Below, piece after piece: positions 51,041-60,104 of a stretch of DNA of 64,000 nt (position 1 is the first letter of the stretch; each line of letters begins with the position of its first letter). The DNA is taken from assembly GCA_963697965.1 (NCBI GenBank), contig OY969108.1, positions 2,542,001-2,606,000 of the forward strand, given 5' to 3'. The notes beneath the pieces were generated by a model. The model was not told the origin of the DNA. It made no database searches and saw only the letters and a program-made list of their open reading frames with translations. The DNA is from JAPLJC01 sp963697965. GTDB taxonomy: Bacteria > Desulfobacterota > Desulfobaccia > Desulfobaccales > 0-14-0-80-60-11. Both the position numbers and the translations under genes were made by a program.

Positions 51041-52237
51041 CTAATCGTTGGCTCCAGCCTGGTCAAGGTCACTGCGCACCTCGATTACCCGCCCCCGCCA
51101 ACCCACCCGGTAGGCGATTCCACGCCAGTGCATCTCTTTGATGAACACCGACTGCAAGTGGCACCAACTGCCCATGGCTATGGCAGCCAAAAACGCTGCC
51201 AGCCACTGCCGCAGCGGCCCAGGCGAGGGATGCAGGGACCGCAGGGCGATCCCCAGCCAGACCATCCCCGCCAGGAACAGCACCGCCGCAACGATTGGCA
51301 GGGTCCCGGAAAAGAGACCCACGAGGGCCAATAGCGGGGTCGCCAAGGCCAGCGCCACCAGGGCCAGAAGCAGATGCACCACCAGGCCCTGGGCCAGCCA
51401 GTTGAGGGGCATGCAAAACTTCATATAGAGCCACTGGCGGGTGAGCCAGCGGCTCCAATCCCCCAGGGTTTCCCCCTCCAGGTGGGTATAGAGCCGGGCC
51501 CCCCGGGGCACCCCTACCCGAATGCCAGCCCGCGCCAGCCGGGCCCCCAGAGAGACATCGTCCACCACGTTTTCGGCCCAAAGCGCCGCCACCTTAAGCT
51601 CTTCGAACAGGGAGCGCCGGATGGCGGTGGACCCGCCCCAGGGCTGGTTCAGGAGGCGCAACCCTTTGGCCACGTAGAGCGTGAGAACGGTGACCGCGCG
51701 GCCCAGGCCCGCAAGCCGGAAGTCAGCGGCGATGAGGTGATGAAAGCCGCTGCTCACCTCGGCCTTTCCTGCGGCCAGGAGTGCGGTCAGCTCCCGCAGC
51801 CACTCCGGAGGCGCTTCCTGGTTGCTGTCGCAAAAAACCAGGATCTCCGGGGTCTGGCCCACCAATTTCAGGGCGGCCAGCAGGTTGAAATTCTTCTGGC
51901 CGCAGCTCCGGGCCGGGCCGGCCACCACGTGCCGGGCCCGGGGGTAACGGGGAATCAAAGACTGAATAACCGCAGTGGCCGGGTCCTGGGCGTCCCGGGT
52001 GGCAAAGACCACTTCATAGTCGGGATAATCCTGACGAAGCAACGCCTGCAGGCGCCCCTCAAGACCCGCCGCGGCCCCGGTCACCGGTACCAGCAGCGCC
52101 AGCCGGGGCCAGGGGCCACTGGGGCGGTCAATCTCAACAGCGGCGGCGGCTGAACGCAAGGGCCGCCCCCCCACGAAGATCAACGCCGATAGGTAAGAGA
52201 AAATCAGGACCATGGCCGCCAGGATAATCCAAGTCAT
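51041..52237 (-). CDS. Membrane GT2 glycosyltransferase (ceramide-glucosyltransferase/HpnI-like)
   Basis: The 398-aa product has an N-terminal helix, a GT2 catalytic domain and about three to four C-terminal helices. Visible motifs are LALLVPVTGA, the metal-binding-like FCDSNQEAPPEW, AENVVDDVSLGARLARAG, and the processive-type ending TRQWLYMKF, in the order of the ceramide glucosyltransferase/HpnI family. Hopanoid or lipid glycosylation is possible, but no hopanoid gene is nearby. The start is ATG 52237 (MTWIILAAM); the frame is open to 52273. Confidence 0.83.
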   Translation of the reverse strand: MTWIILAAMVLIFSYLSALIFVGGRPLRSAAAAVEIDRPSGPWPRLALLVPVTGAAAGLEGRLQALLRQDYPDYEVVFATRDAQDPATAVIQSLIPRYPRARHVVAGPARSCGQKNFNLLAALKLVGQTPEILVFCDSNQEAPPEWLRELTALLAAGKAEVSSGFHHLIAADFRLAGLGRAVTVLTLYVAKGLRLLNQPWGGSTAIRRSLFEELKVAALWAENVVDDVSLGARLARAGIRVGVPRGARLYTHLEGETLGDWSRWLTRQWLYMKFCMPLNWLAQGLVVHLLLALVALALATPLLALVGLFSGTLPIVAAVLFLAGMVWLGIALRSLHPSPGPLRQWLAAFLAAIAMGSWCHLQSVFIKEMHWRGIAYRVGWRGRVIEVRSDLDQAGAND

Positions 52238-52363
52238 CAATATCTCATTTCCCTCAGTAGCATCAGGCAACAAAATTGCATGATGAAGATTACACCTTCC
52301 CGCCTTAGACCCTAGACCATTGTAATTTCAGTTTTATCGCCTTATCGTACCGATGCCGCCAGA

Positions 52364-52678
52364 TCCCCTCCCCTGCGAGGGGACGCCGCCGGGTGAAGGG
52401 TGGCTTTGCCTGGTTTTGCGTAGGGGCGGACCCATGTGTCCGCCCTGTAGGGGCGGGTTTAAAACCCGCCCCTACCTGCTGCCCACAGTTTCGTAGGGGG
52501 CGCACACATGGGTGCGTCCCCTACAAGGCCATTCTTACCCCCCCTCACCCTGCCCACTCCCCCCACGGGGGATTGGCGAATAGCTTGTAAATTCCATGAA
52601 TTGATTAGATAAGGGGGATGCCTAAGTTCAAACAATTCTCTACTGCCTGCCTCCTGGCAAAAACCTTGCGGACACTAC
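52364..52678. repeat. Composite dispersed element, long copy with nested palindromes
   Basis: Fills most of the 533-bp gap 52238-52770. Outer blocks (CCCTCCCCTGCGAGGGG, GGGTGAAGGGTGGCT, CCCCTCACCCTGCC, TAAATTCCAT, and CAAAAACCTTGCGGACAC) match the element at 20772-20972. The middle (about 52420-52525) carries an extra set of palindromes such as GGGCGGGTTTAAAACCCGCC. No gene is seen. Confidence 0.7.
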
Positions 52679-52770
52679 CCCGTTTCCCTCCATTTATAAC
52701 GGAGTTTAACAGCCCCCAGCTTTCAGCGGGATTGACCTGAAGCGCCCGGTGGTTTACATTGCCAAACCAT

Positions 52771-53838
52771 ATGGCTAAGATTCTCTATGGGGTCCACGGT
52801 ACCGGCCACGGCCATGCGGTCCGGGCCCTAAGCCTCGCCCGGCACTTCGCCGGGCTGGGCCACCAGTTCCTCTTCGTCAGCCATGGCAGCGGGGCCGCCA
52901 TCCTGGGCCGGGAATTCCCGGTGGAGGATCTCCCCAACCCGGAAACCCCCATCCGGGGGCACAAGGTGGCGCTGGCCGCCACCATCTATTCCAGCCTCGC
53001 GGTCCACAGCCGCTCCCGCCAGTACCTCCGGCAAATCCTGAATCTCATGGACCGCTTCCAACCGGACGTCACCATGAGCGACTATGAGTATTTTGTGCCC
53101 CGGGCGGCCCGCCTGGCCGGAGTGCCCTGCCTGTCCACGGACCACCAGCACGTGATCACCTGCTGCCGTCATCCGATCCCGTGGACCCATTACCCCGGCT
53201 ATCTCTCCATGGCCTGGTCGGTAAAGACCTTTTTCAGCGAGAATAGCGATTACCTGGTAATCTCCTTTTTCCAGCCGCCCTTAAAGCCGGGGGTCAGGGC
53301 CAAGATCCTGCCGCCCCTGCTCAGGGAAACGGTGCTTAAACGGCAACCCGCGGAGGGCGATCACGTGGTGGCCTACCAGGGGTATACCACCTTCGCTAGC
53401 TTTTTACCATTTCTCCGGGCCATTCCCTCCAAGGTCATGGTCTATGGCTTCGATACCGGCGGAGTCGACGGCAACCTGAACTTCAAAAGAAACTCTGAAG
53501 CCGGCTTTCTGGACGATCTCGCCTCCTGCCGCTACGTGGTCTGCGGCGGCAGCCACACCCTCATCTCCGAGGCCCTCTTCTACGGCAAACCGGTGATCGC
53601 CTTCCCCATCAAAGGCGCCTTCGAGCAATACCTAAACTCCTTTTACCTGGAGCGCCTGGGGTATGGGCAATATTCCCCCGGCTTTCATCCCCGGACGGAG
53701 TTCATCCCCGCCTTTGAGGCGAAACTAGAGGACCTGCGGCGACGCATCGGGCTGGAAAATTTCTGCGGCAACTCGGAGATCTTTGCCCTGGTGGAGCGCT
53801 TCATCCGGGAAAAAGGGCTCACTTATGATGGGAAGTGA
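52771..53838 (+). CDS. Glycosyltransferase, MurG-like GT-B fold (family 28-type)
   Basis: The 355-aa product starts AKILYGVHGTGHGHAVRAL, a glycine/histidine-rich loop like those of MurG and MGDG synthases, and has the C-terminal donor region CRYVVCGGSHTLISEALFYG followed by KPVIAFPIKGAFEQYLNSFYL. The acceptor is unknown. ATG 52771 starts the conserved strand; TTG 52759 is an alternative. A TTGACC/TTACAT pair ends only 11 bases before the ATG, so a near-leaderless transcript is possible. The stop TGA begins a TGAGCAG array. Confidence 0.83.
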   Translation: MAKILYGVHGTGHGHAVRALSLARHFAGLGHQFLFVSHGSGAAILGREFPVEDLPNPETPIRGHKVALAATIYSSLAVHSRSRQYLRQILNLMDRFQPDVTMSDYEYFVPRAARLAGVPCLSTDHQHVITCCRHPIPWTHYPGYLSMAWSVKTFFSENSDYLVISFFQPPLKPGVRAKILPPLLRETVLKRQPAEGDHVVAYQGYTTFASFLPFLRAIPSKVMVYGFDTGGVDGNLNFKRNSEAGFLDDLASCRYVVCGGSHTLISEALFYGKPVIAFPIKGAFEQYLNSFYLERLGYGQYSPGFHPRTEFIPAFEAKLEDLRRRIGLENFCGNSEIFALVERFIREKGLTYDGK

Positions 53839-53908
53839 GCAGTGAGCAGTAAATCCTAAAACCAATATTGACTGCGAGACCCTTCCTTTACTGCTTACGG
53901 CTTACCGG
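53836..53908. repeat. Facing TGAGCAG/TAAGCAG arrays between convergent glycosyltransferases
   Basis: Left arm TGAGCAG, TGAGCAG, TAAA from the stop at 53836-53838. The right arm TTTACTGCTTACGGCTTACC gives on the minus strand TAAGCCG, TAAGCAG, TAAA, and contains the TAA stop (53897-53895) of the next gene. Same arrangement as 48039-48240 with a shorter spacer. Confidence 0.8.
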
Positions 53909-55160
53909 TTTTTTCCCCCGCCAATCCAGCGAATAGCGCCTTGAGCCGGCTGTAATTCCTCCTGGAGTCGAACTCCCGGGCCACCAGATCTCGCCCAGCC
54001 AGGGCCCGGCGCCGGGCCTCCTCCGGATCAGCCGCGGCCTCCTTAACGGCCCGGGCCAGGCTCTCCGGGTCCGCCGCCCGGGTCAACCAGCCCGTGGTTC
54101 CGGAGTGGATGACCTCAGGCAGGCCGGAGATCTCCGTGGCCACCACCGGCACCTCATGGAGCAGGGCCTCCAGGACCACGTTGGGGATGCCGTCCCGGTC
54201 TCCGGAAGGGGTGATGAGGCTGGGCATGATGAACAGGTCGGCTTCCTGAAGCAGGCGGGGCACCTCCCGGTGAGGCACGAATCCCGGAAGAGCGACCCGG
54301 CCTTCAAGGCCGTAGCGCCCGATTAAGCGTTGCAGTTGCCGGCGCTCCGGACCATCGCCGGCCAGGGTGAGATGAAAATCGAAGCCCTCCCGGGCCAGCA
54401 GCCCGCAGGCAGCCAGGAGATCCGCATAGCCTTTTTTGGGGACCAGGCGCCCCAGAGCCAGCAGGCGGAAGGGCGGCTGCCGGCGCCGCGGCGGGGCCGG
54501 CTCCGGGACCAGGGAGACGCCGTTGTAAATATTGACGATCTTGGCTGTATCCCGGGGCGCCAGTGCAACCAGGTAGCGTTCGTTGGCCCGGGTGTTAGTG
54601 CGCACCAGGCTGGCCGCCGCCAGCTTTTCCAGCAAGGCCCCGTCCGGGGGGTGCAGGTCCCGGGCCCGGGCGCTGAAGCTGAAGGGGATGCCGCTTAAGT
54701 GCGAGGCCACCCAGGCCGCGGTGGCGGGGCCGTCGGCCCAGGGGGCATGGATGTGGCCGATTCCTGCGCTCTGGAACTCTTTGGCCAGATGCACTCCCGC
54801 GGCCGCGGCCCAGAGGGCCTCGCCAGCGGTCTCCAGGCTGCGCCAGCGCCGCGAGAGCACCTGCCGCAAAAATTGGCCGGCCCCGGGACCCCAGTCCCGG
54901 CCCAGGCGAGCCAGGTCCCTCAAGAGCTTTACGGCGGCCGGCGGCCCGAGGTGACGGACCGGGGCCAGAACCCGGGCCATCCCGGCGGTCCGGGCGGGCC
55001 GCCGCGGCCCGTAGAGCGTATAGACCCGCACCTCCAACCCCAGGCGAACCAGGGTATTGACCTCCTCCAGGACAAAGGTCTGGGAGGGCTCCGGGAACCA
55101 GAGGAGGAGGTAAGCCACCCGGAGGCCGGGATGCTTGCTGGCGCCTTGTTTTATGCCCAC
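53895..55160 (-). CDS. GT4-family glycosyltransferase, gene A
   Basis: The 421-aa product has the exported-polysaccharide type N-terminus VAYLLLWFPEPSQTFVLEEV, the basic donor-binding motif ALGRLVPKKGYADLL, a GDGPERRQL segment, and the EX7E-like region PSLITPSGDRDGIPNVVLEA, ending with HEVPVVATEISGLPEVI. GTG 55160 is chosen for its AAGGAG. Earlier in-frame starts reach into the upstream gene. It is the third cistron of a minus-strand operon with the next GT4 and the radical SAM gene. Confidence 0.9.
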   Translation of the reverse strand: MGIKQGASKHPGLRVAYLLLWFPEPSQTFVLEEVNTLVRLGLEVRVYTLYGPRRPARTAGMARVLAPVRHLGPPAAVKLLRDLARLGRDWGPGAGQFLRQVLSRRWRSLETAGEALWAAAAGVHLAKEFQSAGIGHIHAPWADGPATAAWVASHLSGIPFSFSARARDLHPPDGALLEKLAAASLVRTNTRANERYLVALAPRDTAKIVNIYNGVSLVPEPAPPRRRQPPFRLLALGRLVPKKGYADLLAACGLLAREGFDFHLTLAGDGPERRQLQRLIGRYGLEGRVALPGFVPHREVPRLLQEADLFIMPSLITPSGDRDGIPNVVLEALLHEVPVVATEISGLPEVIHSGTTGWLTRAADPESLARAVKEAAADPEEARRRALAGRDLVAREFDSRRNYSRLKALFAGLAGEKTGKP

Positions 55161-55201
55161 GTTCGCTCCTTCCGGATCCGACTCAGCGTCTTGACGCCCG
55201 C

Positions 55202-56353
55202 TCACCTTCCCAGAGAGGCCCACAGCACCTCCTCATAGCGGCTCACCATGGCTCTCAAGGAAAAATCCAGTTCTACCCGGCGGCGAGCGGCTTGCCCCAT
55301 GGCCCGGCCTTGTTCGGGGTTTGCCAGCATGCGGCCCAGGACCGAGGCCAGGGCCGGAGGGTCCCCCGGGGGCGCCAGCCAGCCGGTCTGAGCCGGGGTC
55401 ACCATCTCCGGCACACCCCCCACCGCGGTGGCCGCCACCGGCAGACCCGCGGCCATGGCCTCCAGAACTACGTTGGGCAGGGACTCGCTGCGGGAACTCA
55501 AGGCCAGCAACCCGGCCTGCCGGAACAGCGGCCTGAGGTCCTGCCGGGGTGGGATAAACCGAAAGGAGCCCTGCGGCAAACTTTGCTGAGCCTGTTGTTC
55601 AAGGGCCCCCAGGTCCGAGCCCTCCCCCACCAGCCACAACCGCGCCTGGGGGAAATCCGGCGCCACCAGGGCAAAGGCCCGGATCAGGGTGCCGAGGTCC
55701 TTGTCCGGCACCATCCGGGCCACCGAGAGGACCACCGGCGGATAATTTTTTAAGGGCCGGGCGCCGTCCGGGGCGGGCTCAAAATAATCGGTGTCCACCC
55801 CGTTGGGAATAACGCTGATCCTTCCTGAGGGCACGCCGCAACGCCGGCTGAGCACCCCTTTCAGGGAGGCGCTGTTGCAAACGATGTGGTTGGCCAGAGG
55901 CCACAGCCAACGCTCCCCCTGCCGCCGCGGGGCCTCGCCGCCCCGGCAGTTGCCCACGATACCTGGCACCCGGGCCAATCGCCCCAGGATCCGGCCCCAA
56001 ATATTTGGCATCACCGTAAAGGGCAGCAGCAGGTCGATGGCGCCGCGGCGCAGATGGCGCCAAAGGTTCAGCAGGGCCCCGGGACCCACCTGCTCCTGCC
56101 GGGAGATCCAGGTGAGGGGCAGGCCCCATTCCCGGGCCAGGGGAACCAAATCAGCGCCCGCGGCCAGCAGCCAGATCTCCGCCCGGAACCGGCCCGGGTC
56201 CAGCCGCCGGGCCAACTCCAGGACCTGGCGCTGGGTGCCGCCGAATTTCAAGTCTTGCAGCAGAAAACCGAGACGGGCGGGCCGGAAGTGCGGAGAAGGC
56301 CTGGAAAGCAGCTGCGGGTGCGCCGGCCCCAGGATAGGCGGCACCTGCTCCAC
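55202..56353 (-). CDS. GT4-family glycosyltransferase, gene B
   Basis: The 383-aa product has GFLLQDLKFGGTQRQVLELA (acceptor side), SVIPNGVDTDYF, the donor motif SVARMVPDKDLGTLIRAFA, and SSRSESLPNVVLEAMAAGLP (EX7E). The start is GTG 56353, one base after the TGA stop of the radical SAM gene, so the two are translationally coupled. The sequence is near the WbnK/EpsD-type GT4 enzymes. Sugar specificity is unknown. Confidence 0.9.
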   Translation of the reverse strand: MEQVPPILGPAHPQLLSRPSPHFRPARLGFLLQDLKFGGTQRQVLELARRLDPGRFRAEIWLLAAGADLVPLAREWGLPLTWISRQEQVGPGALLNLWRHLRRGAIDLLLPFTVMPNIWGRILGRLARVPGIVGNCRGGEAPRRQGERWLWPLANHIVCNSASLKGVLSRRCGVPSGRISVIPNGVDTDYFEPAPDGARPLKNYPPVVLSVARMVPDKDLGTLIRAFALVAPDFPQARLWLVGEGSDLGALEQQAQQSLPQGSFRFIPPRQDLRPLFRQAGLLALSSRSESLPNVVLEAMAAGLPVAATAVGGVPEMVTPAQTGWLAPPGDPPALASVLGRMLANPEQGRAMGQAARRRVELDFSLRAMVSRYEEVLWASLGR

Positions 56354-56354
56354 C

Positions 56355-57569
56355 TCAATAACCCATCAGACCGCAGCAGCGCGAGCAAACGGGCATCAGC
56401 CCCTCGCTGGCCAGACTGTGGCGAAATTTCCGGTAGGCCGGCGAGTTCCACAGCTCGGTGATGGTGGCCTCTTTGAGGTTGCCCACCACGTAGTCGTGGT
56501 AGTCCCGGCAGGGAGAGAGGTCGCCGTTGCTGTTGACCTCCACCGCCTGGTAGATGGAGATGCACTGCTCAAATCCGAAGCGGGCCTGGTGGTCGGTATA
56601 GTAGGCGCGCAGACCCGCCTCCCCGGTGACATGGGGGATCAGGGTGACCGGCGGGTTCTTAGGCCCTGCGGACCGGGCCAGAACCTGCTGCAACTGCCGG
56701 TCCATTTCAGGATAATCATCAGGCCGCCAGCCGCCCACCCAGCCAGCCGGGCGCAAGGGCCGAAAGCCGAAGCGCCGGGAAAAATCCTGCTCATGGGCCT
56801 GGACTCGTTCTGCGTCGATCCACCAGGAAAGGTAAAAGACAAACAGGTCGACCTTATCCCGGAAGGCGTCGTAGATGTCCGCCAGGTGGCGAAAGTTGCT
56901 GCGAGATATGGTGGTGAGGGAAACGATCAGCGGCAGGCTTTGCCTCTGGTCCCGCCGGGCCTGGTGCAGCGCAGCCAGGGCTGCCTGAATGTCGGCAAAA
57001 TTGTCGGCACCACCCACTCCCGGGCGGGTGCGGTTGTGCAGGGCCGCATCCGGGCCGTCGATGGAAAGCTGCACGAGCCACATGGGCGCCCGGACCAGAC
57101 GGTCGGCGGCGGCGGCGATCCTGGTGCCATTGGTGGCAATGGAACAGGGCATCCCCAGGGTGCTGGCGTGTTCGATCAAATCCACCGTCCCCTCGTAGAG
57201 CATGGGTTCACCCCCCCAGAGGTAAAGGAAGGGCCGGTGGCCATGGGCCGCCAGGTCATCGAGGACCTGCCGGTAGCGTTCCGGGGAGGGCTCGCTTTGT
57301 TTAAGCTCCCGGAGATTTTTGCCGTGCAGATATCCCTGTTCGCCCCACTGGCCGCAGGTATGGCAGCGCAGGTTGCAGACGTCGGTGATCCGGAGGCTCA
57401 ACTGGCGGATCTTCCGGGCCCGCCCGGAGCCAGCCCGGGGGTAGAGCAGGTTGAAGAGCCACTTCTCACCCTGGAGGGTCGCCAACTTGGATGCGATCCG
57501 GGGATGCTGGGCCACCCGCCAGAAATTCTTCGTCACCGCTCCCAGGGCAATCCTGCTGCGTTCGCCCAT
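56355..57569 (-). CDS. Radical SAM/SPASM protein
   Basis: The 404-aa product has the radical SAM cluster motif CNLRCHTCGQWGEQG near residue 68, LYLWGGEPMLYEG, IATNGTRIAAAADRLV and VQLSIDGPD. A C-terminal SPASM-type region has cysteines in FEQCISIYQAVEVNSNGD, LSPCRDYHDYVVGN and VCSRCC. SPASM enzymes modify peptides or other molecules; members beside glycosyltransferases are known in surface-polysaccharide loci, but their substrates are rarely known. It is the first gene of a coupled trio with two GT4 genes. The upstream gap has two TATAAT boxes (near 57596 and 57612) without convincing -35 sites. Confidence 0.88.
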   Translation of the reverse strand: MGERSRIALGAVTKNFWRVAQHPRIASKLATLQGEKWLFNLLYPRAGSGRARKIRQLSLRITDVCNLRCHTCGQWGEQGYLHGKNLRELKQSEPSPERYRQVLDDLAAHGHRPFLYLWGGEPMLYEGTVDLIEHASTLGMPCSIATNGTRIAAAADRLVRAPMWLVQLSIDGPDAALHNRTRPGVGGADNFADIQAALAALHQARRDQRQSLPLIVSLTTISRSNFRHLADIYDAFRDKVDLFVFYLSWWIDAERVQAHEQDFSRRFGFRPLRPAGWVGGWRPDDYPEMDRQLQQVLARSAGPKNPPVTLIPHVTGEAGLRAYYTDHQARFGFEQCISIYQAVEVNSNGDLSPCRDYHDYVVGNLKEATITELWNSPAYRKFRHSLASEGLMPVCSRCCGLMGY

Positions 57570-57659
57570 GACGTTACCATTTCCTCTAAATCTGTTATAA
57601 TCACATGTTGATATAATCGGATACCAGCCGGATATCGGCCGTTAATTTTGTATTATAAC

Positions 57660-57845
57660 TTATCCGGCCACAATCCCCAAGTCCCGGATAAAATTGATAG
57701 TGTCCTCTGGTTGCTCCCAAAGAATTGGCTTGACACGGCCCCATTCTTTAGGCAGAGTCATTTGCACTCGCATTCGGGAGTCAGCTTTGGGCCTATTCTT
57801 TGGTAGAATAGCCTTGGCTTTTGGGTCATTTGAGCTTGACGACAT
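57660..57845 (-). CDS. Small protein of unknown function (61 aa)
   Basis: Not recognised. The frame from ATG 57845 reads MSSSSNDPKAKAILPKNRP, then RVQMTLPKEWGRVKPILWEQ, then a short helix with NFIRDLGIVAG. It looks protein-like (charged, few rare codons, plausible helix) and is more AT-rich than its neighbours. There is no clear ribosome-binding site, and heptad repeats overlap its upstream side. It may be a remnant of a larger gene or a false frame. Confidence 0.35.
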   Translation of the reverse strand: MSSSSNDPKAKAILPKNRPKADSRMRVQMTLPKEWGRVKPILWEQPEDTINFIRDLGIVAG

Positions 57846-57852
57846 GTTATCC

Positions 57853-57887
57853 GAAAACAGGAAACAACAGATAGAAGACAGAAAACC
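57853..57887. repeat. GAAAACA/GGAAACA heptads before the zinc dehydrogenase start
   Basis: Five 7-base units: GAAAACA, GGAAACA, ACAGATA, GAAGACA, GAAAACC. This is the inverse of the GGTTTTC family. The array ends eight bases before ATG 57895. Confidence 0.6.
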
Positions 57888-57894
57888 GGACTCC

Positions 57895-59136
57895 ATGGAG
57901 GCCCTGGTATACTACCGCTCCATCCCCCGTTACCTGCTGGCCAAGGGGTTGAACCGGCTTTGGCCCCGCCATTTCTTCGCAGGTGTGGCTCCCCTCAGAC
58001 TGCAGCAGGTGGAGCTGGCCCCACCCGGCCCTGACTGGGTGATCTTGAAGAGCCGCCGCTGCGGCATCTGCGGCTCCGACCTGCAGCTCCTCAAGGGCGT
58101 GGAGTCTCTGCTGCTGGAGCCTTATGCCTCCTTTCCCGCGGTGCTGGGCCACGAAGTGGTGGCCGAGGTGGTCCAGGCCCCGGAAGGGTCAGCATGGCGC
58201 CCCGGCGACCGGGTGGCGGTGGAGCCGCTCCTGCCCTGTGAAGTCCGGGGTATCGAACCCTGCCACTTCTGCGCCCAGGGACAATATAATCTGTGTGAAA
58301 ACTTTACCCAGGGGCGGCTCTCTCCGGGAACCATCCTGGGTCTCCACAAAGAGGCCGGAGGAGGCATGGCCAGGTTCCTGGCGGCTCATCCCAGCCGCCT
58401 GTTCCGCCTGCCGGACACTCTTGCTGATGAGACCGCGGTCCTCACCGACTCCCTGGCCTCGGCCCTGCAGCCGGTCCTGGACCATTTTCCCGAGGATCGG
58501 GACACCGTGGTGGTTTACGGCGCCGGGATCATCGGCCAGCATCTGCTCCGCATCTTAAGGGCCCTGGGGTCCAAAGCCAGGATTATCGCGGTGGCGCGCC
58601 ATCCTTTCCAGGAAAGTCTGGCCCGGGCCGGGGGCGCCGACCAGGTGCTGCTTTCGCCGGACCGGCCCGGATTGGCGCAGGCCGTGGACGCCCGGCTGCT
58701 TCCCACTACCCTGGGAGGCGGCAACCCGGAAGGTGGAGCGAACCTGTTCTTCGACTGCGTTGGCAGCCGCTCCTCCATGCAAGAGGGGCTGCTGGCCCTG
58801 AGGGGCGGCGGCGCCTACGTGCTGGTGGGCACTGCCGCGCAGTTGGGTCCGGTGGATATCTCCAGCCTCTGGTTCCGGGAGTTGCGGCTCAGCGGTTCGG
58901 CCATGTACGCCTATGGCACCTGGCAGGGGCAACGGGTGCGTACCTACCAGCTGGCGGTGGATCTCCTGGCCCGGGGCGACTACCCGGTTAAGGGCCTGGT
59001 TACCCACGTCTTCCCCCTGAGCGACTATCGGCAGGCCATCCAGGTGGCTTTCGATAAGCGTCGCCACCAGAGCGTCAAGGTAGTCTTTGATCTCAGAGAC
59101 CTCTCCGCCGTACCCGAGGTGCAGGACCGAACATGA
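57895..59136 (+). CDS. Zinc-dependent medium-chain dehydrogenase (sugar/threonine dehydrogenase-like)
   Basis: The 413-aa product has catalytic ligands in RRCGICGSDLQLL and AVLGHEVVAEV, a structural-like loop with PCHFCAQGQYNLC, and a nucleotide loop VVYGAGIIGQHLLR. The C-terminal part is typical of polyol/threonine dehydrogenases. The gene lies in the glycan region and its stop overlaps the next start by four bases (ATGA), so it probably oxidises a sugar or sugar alcohol in the same pathway. ATG 57895 is used; the frame is open to 57694 but that segment includes heptad-repeat DNA. Confidence 0.85.
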   Translation: MEALVYYRSIPRYLLAKGLNRLWPRHFFAGVAPLRLQQVELAPPGPDWVILKSRRCGICGSDLQLLKGVESLLLEPYASFPAVLGHEVVAEVVQAPEGSAWRPGDRVAVEPLLPCEVRGIEPCHFCAQGQYNLCENFTQGRLSPGTILGLHKEAGGGMARFLAAHPSRLFRLPDTLADETAVLTDSLASALQPVLDHFPEDRDTVVVYGAGIIGQHLLRILRALGSKARIIAVARHPFQESLARAGGADQVLLSPDRPGLAQAVDARLLPTTLGGGNPEGGANLFFDCVGSRSSMQEGLLALRGGGAYVLVGTAAQLGPVDISSLWFRELRLSGSAMYAYGTWQGQRVRTYQLAVDLLARGDYPVKGLVTHVFPLSDYRQAIQVAFDKRRHQSVKVVFDLRDLSAVPEVQDRT

Positions 59137-60104
59137 AATTAGTAATCAGCATCGATGTTGAGGAAGAAGGGCTCTTCTCTGGCCATTATCCCCGCTCCCC
59201 GGGGGTGACCAACGTAGCCGCATTGAGCCGCCTCGAGTTCATTCCCCGGGAATTTGGCCTTCCCCTTTCCCTGCTGGTCACCCACCGGGTGGCCCAAGAC
59301 CCGGCGGCCTGCGAAATCCTGGCTCGCTGGCGTGACCTGCACCGGGCCGAAATCGGCGCCCATTTGCACCCCTGGAGCACCCCGCCCTTCCCGGAGATGT
59401 CCCTGCGGGAGCCGGTTACTCCTGAGCAGCTTCCCACGCCAATCCTCCGGGAAAAGTTTACCAACCTGGTTGCGGAGGTCCGGCGTTCGCTGGGGGTGAA
59501 ACCAACCTCTTTCCGCGCCGGCAGGTTCGAGGTGGGTCCCAAGGCGTTGTCCCTGCTCCCGGAGTTCGGCTTCAAGGTGGACAGCAGTGTGGCGCCCCTC
59601 ACCTTAAAGGGCGGAAACGATTATTTTCTGGCCCCGGCCGACCCCTTCCATCTCAGCCAGGTAGCCCCCGGGAAGCCCTCCTTGCTGGAGGCGCCCCTGA
59701 CCCTGGTGCCGCTGATAAGCCGCCTGCCCCGGGCCCTGGCCCGGCTGGCGCCGCGGCTTTCCAGCTCTGCAGGCCGCCGCCTCTTGAGCTGCTTCCAGTA
59801 CCTGGGCGCCGCCGGCGTCCAGCCGGCCTGGTTTTCCCTGCCCTCCATGCGCCTGGCCGCAGCCCTCCACCGCAGCAGGGGCGGCCGGGTGCTCACCATG
59901 TTCTTTCATTCCACGGAACTGGTCCCCGGGGGCAGCCACCTCTTCCCCACCGAGGCGGCGGTGGCGGGCTTCATCGGTAAGATTAGGACCTTCCTGTATT
60001 GGCTGGTCAGGAGCGGCCCGGTGGAGGGGGTAACTCTCTCCGGGCTTTATCACGAGTGGGCTGCCGGCCGATTGCCCCTCGCCTCCCCGGAATGCTCGCG
60101 GTAA
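59133..60104 (+). CDS. Polysaccharide-deacetylase-like (NodB-fold, WalW-type) protein
   Basis: The 323-aa product begins VISIDVEEEGLFSG (metal-binding Asp), followed by IGAHLHPWSTPPFPE with the paired histidines, TSFRAGRFEVG, and a late TMFFHSTELVPGG with the catalytic-type His. The pattern fits the NodB homology fold. An N- or O-deacetylation of the glycan intermediate is the likely role. Its ATG overlaps the stop of the dehydrogenase gene. Its last 55 bases overlap a convergent glycosyltransferase gene. Confidence 0.82.
   Translation: MKLVISIDVEEEGLFSGHYPRSPGVTNVAALSRLEFIPREFGLPLSLLVTHRVAQDPAACEILARWRDLHRAEIGAHLHPWSTPPFPEMSLREPVTPEQLPTPILREKFTNLVAEVRRSLGVKPTSFRAGRFEVGPKALSLLPEFGFKVDSSVAPLTLKGGNDYFLAPADPFHLSQVAPGKPSLLEAPLTLVPLISRLPRALARLAPRLSSSAGRRLLSCFQYLGAAGVQPAWFSLPSMRLAAALHRSRGGRVLTMFFHSTELVPGGSHLFPTEAAVAGFIGKIRTFLYWLVRSGPVEGVTLSGLYHEWAAGRLPLASPECSR

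Noticed and set aside
55791..57611. 606-codon plus-strand open frame
   Set aside because: Antisense to a GT4 gene and the radical SAM gene, composition-driven, no recognisable motifs.
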